Assembly: GCF_009664855.1 (NCBI RefSeq)
Contig: NZ_CP045928.1
Coordinates: 496,001 to 560,000 of the forward strand
DNA length: 64,000 bases
DNA from: Flavobacterium sp. SLB02
GTDB taxonomy: Bacteria > Bacteroidota > Bacteroidia > Flavobacteriales > Flavobacteriaceae
Reading direction: 5' to 3'
Shown here: positions 59,930 to 64,000 of the stretch, one piece after another
Numbering within the stretch: the first letter of the stretch is position 1
Layout: every line of letters begins with the position of its first letter
Program-made: the position numbers and the translations under genes
Notes under the pieces: model-generated
What the model was told of the DNA's origin: nothing
Seen by the model: the letters and a program-made list of their open reading frames with translations, nothing else
The model's database searches: none

Positions 59930-60190
59930 GGGACAAAGGTTCAAAGTTACAAAGGTTCTGAGGTTTTCTTTTTGGGATCTATAATATAAAAAAAGGGATG
60001 AGTTTTAAAAACTCATCCCTTTTTTGTTTTGGGAACTTGACAAAATGTATAGCTTTTTTTGTAAGTCAAGAAGTCTTCTCGATTCTACAAAGACGCATTG
60101 CTGTGCGTCTCTACCGTAAAACTTTTGCAAATCAGAAATTATCCATTTCGAAAAAAAAACTTTGTCCCTTTGAATCTTTGCTGCTTTGAG
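59930..60190. repeat. Composite inverted element with AGACGC core, copy B
   Basis: GGACAAAGGTTCAAAG words (about 59934-59962), then the core AGACGCATTGCTGTGCGTCT (60091-60110), then inverse words TTTGTCCCTTTGAATC (about 60162-60187). The core is the inverse of copy A at 55355-55374 with one mismatch. The rho terminator lies between the left words and the core. Confidence 0.65.
59995..60019. terminator. Terminator after rho
   Basis: GGGATGAGTTTT with AAAACTCATCCC forms a 10-12 bp stem with A and T runs on both sides, so it works in both directions: it ends rho and may end the M28 peptidase gene at 60193 on the other strand. Confidence 0.82.
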
Positions 60191-60192
60191 CC

Positions 60193-61209
60193 TTACTTCT
60201 TATCCACTACCGGTCTATTCTCTCTATTGGCTAAATCCCAGGCGATTGAAAAAGCTAGTTTTGTTCTTTTGGTTAAAGCATCGTACTCAATTTTTTCAGG
60301 TTCGTCGCCTTTTTGGTGGTAATCTTCGTGAACTCCGTTGAAGAAGAATACTGACGGAATACCATGTTTTGCAAAATTATAATGATCAGAACGCTCGTAA
60401 AAATGATTTGGATCTTTAGGATCATTAAATTTAAAATCTAAGTCTATTTTGGTGTATTTTTCGTTTTGAGCCACCACAATATTATGCAAATCACTTGATA
60501 ATCTGTCGGCACCAATTACGTATACGTAGTTGTTTGTTTTAGCATGTTCTACATCGCGACGGCCAATCATATCGATATTAATATCTGCAATAGTATTAGC
60601 GATAGGAAACAATGGATTTTCAGAATAATAACGAGATCCGTGTAAACCATGCTCTTCGCCCGTTACGTGCAAAAATAAGATAGATCGTTTAGGTCCATGT
60701 CCTTGTTTCTTAGCTTTTGCAAAAGCTTTTGCCATTTCTATAACGGCTACTGTTCCTGATCCGTCATCATCGGCTCCGTTATAAATTTCGCCATTTTTGA
60801 TACCTACATGATCGTAGTGAGCAGAAATAACCAATACTTCATCCGGCTTTTCAGAACCTTCAATATAAGCCCAGATATTCTCTGAATCCGGTAAGTTTTC
60901 GTTGCGTCTTGCATTTAGGAAAGCGGCAGGAATATGTTGGTAATAATCTGTTGCTCCTTTAGGAAACGAAACTCCACTTTTTTTGTATTGTTCGATCATA
61001 TAGAGACCTGCTTTTTTCTGTCCCTTAGATCCTGTTTCGCGACCTTCCATTTCATCAGAAGCAATCACGTACAACATGGTTTTCAGGTCTTTTTCGCTAA
61101 TCGCTTTTATGTATTTGCTAGGGTCCGAATTGTCTTTTGATGCAACAGATTGCATATTCTTACAAGAAAATGCAGTGCCAATTAATAATAGAACTATAAT
61201 TTTTTTCAT
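60193..61209 (-). CDS. M28 family zinc aminopeptidase, lipoprotein
   Basis: 338 residues with lipobox signal (MKKIIVLLLIGTAFSCKN), so lipid-anchored. Metal ligands: HYDHVG (His, near 131), NGADDDGSGTVAV (Asp), LHVTGEEHGLHGSRYYS (Glu), IGRRD (Asp) and SDHYNFAKHGIPSVFFF (His). It cleaves N-terminal amino acids from peptides, in the periplasm or at the surface. 6 bp before it ends the DUF3667 gene. Confidence 0.9.
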   Translation of the reverse strand: MKKIIVLLLIGTAFSCKNMQSVASKDNSDPSKYIKAISEKDLKTMLYVIASDEMEGRETGSKGQKKAGLYMIEQYKKSGVSFPKGATDYYQHIPAAFLNARRNENLPDSENIWAYIEGSEKPDEVLVISAHYDHVGIKNGEIYNGADDDGSGTVAVIEMAKAFAKAKKQGHGPKRSILFLHVTGEEHGLHGSRYYSENPLFPIANTIADINIDMIGRRDVEHAKTNNYVYVIGADRLSSDLHNIVVAQNEKYTKIDLDFKFNDPKDPNHFYERSDHYNFAKHGIPSVFFFNGVHEDYHQKGDEPEKIEYDALTKRTKLAFSIAWDLANRENRPVVDKK

Positions 61210-61215
61210 TTGATA

Positions 61216-62184
61216 TTAGTGTAAATTGATGAATGTGAAAAGAATGTATAAACAAAGTAAAAATATAATAAAAAGTGAATTTATTATAAATAATAAGATA
61301 CTTTTCACAAAAGAAACTATTCTGGATTCGCCATAAAACCGATGATGTGCAGGATAAAAATAGTATAACATCCAGATTGTTCCAACAAAAATTATGATTC
61401 CTGAGACATAAGATAAAGGACTGTTTTCTCCAAAGAGACCAAAAAAACGGTCTGAAATAAACATGATAAGAAAAATGAGCAATAGGAAAGAAAAATAATG
61501 GAGTGTGAAAATTCCGTGATCAAAATAATACCATTTTTTTTTGCTGTGGAAAAGCCACAAGAAAAAGGCAAAAAAGGGCATAATAATAAATAAAATTTTA
61601 GGAAGATTGTGAACGAAAGATTCTATGAATTTTTCATAAATCTCTTTTTTAGTATATTTTTCAGTGACATGTATTGCCTTTTCAGAAAACCAATAGCTAG
61701 AAGCATTAAGCTTTTCGTTTTCTTTTCCATATTTCTGAATAGAATCAATTTCTTTCATTGTTTTAAAATGGAAATACCTCTTATCTGTTTTCTTATTTAC
61801 AGTCGCATCATTTTTAGAGATTTCTTCATTTAGGGCTTTTTCACTTTTTACAATTTTTTCATTCACATTGGATGGAAAAAGGGTAATTAATAAAAAAGTG
61901 ATAAAACTGATAAAAATATAAAGGCGCACAGGAGCCAAATAGGATAATCTTTTTCCCGAAAGATATTCTTTAGTTAAAGAAGAAGGTTTAAATAAAAGAT
62001 TTTTAATGGTACGCCAAAATGCATTTTCGTAATGCGTTAAATCTTCAAAGAAATGAATGAATAAATGATGAAAGGTTTTTCGTGAATCTGTGTTTTCCTG
62101 CCCACAGTTTGGGCAAAATTTTTGTTCTACAACGTGCCTGCAATTCAGACAGGTTTTGTCTTTTCTAATCGGACTGTGTGACAT
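61216..62184 (-). CDS. DUF3667 membrane protein with N-terminal zinc ribbon
   Basis: 322 residues. Zinc ribbon CLNCRHVVEQKFCPNCGQ (residues about 12-30, CxxC...CxxC), then the DUF3667 region (HHLFIHFFEDLTHYENAFWRTIKNLLFKPSSLTKEYLSGKR in outline) and about four hydrophobic segments. Function unknown, typical of Bacteroidota. Six bp upstream of the M28 gene, probably one transcript. Confidence 0.87.
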   Translation of the reverse strand: MSHSPIRKDKTCLNCRHVVEQKFCPNCGQENTDSRKTFHHLFIHFFEDLTHYENAFWRTIKNLLFKPSSLTKEYLSGKRLSYLAPVRLYIFISFITFLLITLFPSNVNEKIVKSEKALNEEISKNDATVNKKTDKRYFHFKTMKEIDSIQKYGKENEKLNASSYWFSEKAIHVTEKYTKKEIYEKFIESFVHNLPKILFIIMPFFAFFLWLFHSKKKWYYFDHGIFTLHYFSFLLLIFLIMFISDRFFGLFGENSPLSYVSGIIIFVGTIWMLYYFYPAHHRFYGESRIVSFVKSILLFIINSLFIIFLLCLYILFTFINLH

Positions 62185-62254
62185 TGGTTATAAATTACTT
62201 TGGTTTTGGTTGTTATTTTTTTGCCCACGGATTTTGCCGTTTAAACGGGTTTGA

Positions 62255-62432
62255 GCTGATTTTTTTGCCACGAATTCACAAATTAACACGAATTAATTTT
62301 ATATAGTCAGCGAAAATCAGCGAAAATCAGCGAAAATCTGTTGAAATCTGCGTTATCTGCGTGCTATTTTTTAGCCAAAAAATTTGAAAAATTATCTGCG
62401 TAAATCAGTTTCAATCCGTGTCATCCGTGGGC
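62255..62432. repeat. Word repeat AAAATCAGCG with TCTGCG and ATCCGTG words
   Basis: Three perfect AAAATCAGCG copies at 62310-62340, then TCTGTTGAAATCTGCGTTATCTGCGTGC words and finally AATCCGTGTCATCCGTGGGC. The spacer 62185-62437 holds no gene. Confidence 0.65.
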
Positions 62433-62437
62433 TATAA

Positions 62438-63211
62438 TTATTTTTTTAATACTTCATTCAGGAAAAGTTGTAAATGCTCAAATGATCTTTTTGCTGCAAC
62501 TGCATTGTATGCTGCGCCTTTTGAGTTGTCGTTTCCGGCTTCAGGATTAGTGAACGAGTGAACCGCATTGGCATAGTAAATCATTTGCCAATCGGCTTTT
62601 GAGTCACGCATTTCTTGTTGAAAAGCAGTAATTTCTTCCTTAGACTCAAACGGATCATCGGCACCATGGCAAACTAAAACTTTTGTAGTAATAGGTTCAA
62701 CCGGACGGGCTGCATCTTTGCCCAGGCCTCCGTGAAACGAAACAACGCCTTTTAGATTCAAATGTCCGCGGGCAGCTTCAAGAACTCCGGTTCCTCCAAA
62801 ACAGTACCCAATAGCTACAATGTTATCAGCATTTGCTCCTGATTTTACTAATTCTTTTAGGGCTGAATCAATACGTTTTTGATAGATTTCGTAATTTTTT
62901 TTGTAGTAACCGGCTTGTTTTCCGGCCTCGGCGGTATTTGTAGGATAGTTTCCTTCGCCGTAAATATCAGCGATAAAAACATTATAGCCAAGTTTAGATA
63001 AATTTTCGGCAATATCTTTAGACGCTTTATCGATTCCAAGCCAGGCCGGTAAAAGTAAAATACCCGGATTCTGGGTGCTTTTTTTAGCAGATTTTACAAA
63101 CAAACCGTTTAACGTCTGAGAACCGTCTGTATATTTTACGGGTTTTAATTGTGCATTTATAGTGTTAGAAAACAGTATAGTAGCAAATAAAAGAAATGCT
63201 GAGTTTTTCAT
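62438..63211 (-). CDS. Dienelactone hydrolase family protein, exported
   Basis: 257 residues with a signal peptide (MKNSAFLLFATILFSNTINAQ). Alpha/beta-hydrolase: nucleophile Cys in GYCFGGTGVLEAARG (about residue 138), Asp in VLVCHGADDPFES, His in NAVHSFTNPEAG. The Cys nucleophile is the dienelactone hydrolase hallmark. Substrate unknown. Confidence 0.88.
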   Translation of the reverse strand: MKNSAFLLFATILFSNTINAQLKPVKYTDGSQTLNGLFVKSAKKSTQNPGILLLPAWLGIDKASKDIAENLSKLGYNVFIADIYGEGNYPTNTAEAGKQAGYYKKNYEIYQKRIDSALKELVKSGANADNIVAIGYCFGGTGVLEAARGHLNLKGVVSFHGGLGKDAARPVEPITTKVLVCHGADDPFESKEEITAFQQEMRDSKADWQMIYYANAVHSFTNPEAGNDNSKGAAYNAVAAKRSFEHLQLFLNEVLKK

Positions 63212-63333
63212 AGTGGTACAATTTTAAACAAATATCAGAAATATTATGTTACAAAAATATACCAGTAGTTATTTCTTATGAGGTTTTTGCAGGATGATTT
63301 CTAAGATAAAATCCATTGGTCAGAATGGTTTTA

Positions 63334-63786
63334 TTACAATGTAATATTACGTTTAAAAGCGCATCCCAATTCAATAATAGAATCGGTTTTGGCGATACCT
63401 GGAATACTGTCGATTTTTTCGTAAAGAATTCTTCGCATGTGTTCATGATTGGTCGCAATAATCTTAATGTAAAGCGTGAAAGAACCGGTTACATAATAAC
63501 ATTCGGTAATTTCAGGAATATCTTTTAATGCTTCGATAATTCGATCTGAATCCGAATCTTTATTTAAGGTAATTCCGGTGAAAGAAGCCCAGTCATAACC
63601 AATTTTCTTTTCCTGAATAATGGGTTTTATACCGCTAATAACACCTTGCTCGATCATTCGATTAATACGCTGATGCACCATAGTGTTTGATATCTTTAAA
63701 TTAGCAGCAATTGCAGAAAACGCCATTCGGCCATCTTTTTCTAATTCCTTGATGATGCTAATATCAAATTCGTCTAATATATCCAT
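63334..63786 (-). CDS. Lrp/AsnC family regulator
   Basis: 150 residues: N-terminal HTH (ILDEFDISIIKELEKDGRMAFSAIAANLKISNTMVHQRINRMIEQGVI in outline) and a C-terminal RAM domain (EITECYYVTGSFTLYIKIIATNHEHM) that binds amino acids. Regulates amino-acid related genes, target unknown. Confidence 0.92.
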   Translation of the reverse strand: MDILDEFDISIIKELEKDGRMAFSAIAANLKISNTMVHQRINRMIEQGVISGIKPIIQEKKIGYDWASFTGITLNKDSDSDRIIEALKDIPEITECYYVTGSFTLYIKIIATNHEHMRRILYEKIDSIPGIAKTDSIIELGCAFKRNITL

Positions 63787-63837
63787 TATTTTAAATTGAG
63801 TTATTGTCTGTTTTTTATTCTTAATTATTGAATTGTA

Positions 63838-63980
63838 TGTAGTCCCTAATTGGACAAAAAATCTATTCGGAATTGTTTGTTTTCTAACAATATTTAATAT
63901 CTAGGAGATTATTCCGCTAGGAATAAAATGTTGGTAGAAAAAAAATAGTACCTCATTGAAATGTCCTGTTAGGGACTACA
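63838..63980. repeat. Palindromic REP-like element (143 bp)
   Basis: TGTAGTCCCTAATTGGACA (63838-63856) faces TGTCCTGTTAGGGACTACA (63962-63980), 16 of 19 matching. Inside lie ATTCCGCTAGGAAT (about 63911-63924) and TTGGTAGAAAA (about 63931-63941), the latter shared with the element at 26115-26285. The window edge follows shortly after. Confidence 0.75.
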
Positions 63981-64000
63981 CTACATTCTGAAAATAGCAA

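Noticed and set aside
1..64000. Prophage, IS element, CRISPR-Cas, secretion or toxin operon
   Set aside because: No integrase, transposase, cas, Rhs, terminase or secretion gene was found on either strand.

Overview
The window is typical of a flavobacterial (Bacteroidota) chromosome, most likely Flavobacterium. Supporting points are the low G+C content, the -33/-7 promoter form TTTG-N19-TAnnTTTG in front of both tRNA genes, the near absence of Shine-Dalgarno sites, a Rho factor with a long Asn/Pro/Gln-rich insertion, a bacillithiol gene (bshB1), and families known from this group (DUF4293, DUF3667, DUF2975). There is no rRNA, prophage, CRISPR array or intact insertion sequence.

Layout. 1-5.2 kb: the end of bshB1, two tandem tRNA-His genes in a 166-bp direct repeat with a metallopeptidase gene remnant between them, the nadA-nadB operon and a convergent YpfJ-type zinc metallopeptidase. 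5.3-16.2 kb, all minus strand: a 1349-aa hybrid histidine kinase, a membrane protein, an aldehyde dehydrogenase, an RluA-type pseudouridine synthase, panB, an SH3-domain exported protein and L-serine dehydratase. 16.5-21 kb, plus strand: a Kef-type antiporter, a methyltransferase overlapping a VanW-family gene, a SUKH protein and a VOC protein. 21-48 kb is an accessory-like region of short, mostly minus-strand genes: SRPBCC and DUF1801 proteins, GNATs, AraC regulators with likely targets, MBL, lactonase and beta-lactamase-fold hydrolases, a five-gene cluster ending in two unknown proteins, an HTH/DUF2975 pair, many small membrane proteins, PhzF, and three families often used as immunity proteins (SUKH, SUFU, DUF2314 plus ankyrin). 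48-64 kb: an HxlR-MFS cassette, lipoamide dehydrogenase, a NUMOD4/HNH-like protein, an ABC exporter, truA, a YfcE-like phosphodiesterase, a ruined two-component system, DUF4293, rho, an M28 peptidase, DUF3667, a dienelactone hydrolase and an Lrp/AsnC regulator.

No complete new defence or biosynthetic system is visible. The least explained material lies between genes. Many spacers hold palindromic or word-repeat elements of several separate families (6-9 bp words repeated imperfectly, often answered by their inverse). Some look like REP-type elements, others act as terminators, and two composite elements share one core in opposite orientation. Other points are a response regulator and histidine kinase whose inactivating mutations can be read one by one, a metallopeptidase 3' end stranded between tRNA genes, a serine hydrolase whose SxxK lysine is arginine, and an arginase-fold enzyme with Cys in place of a metal-binding His.

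Coordinates and translations were read directly. Family names rest on motif recognition, not searches. Several starts were moved from a TTG to an internal ATG where the TTG lies inside a promoter element or the upstream gene.
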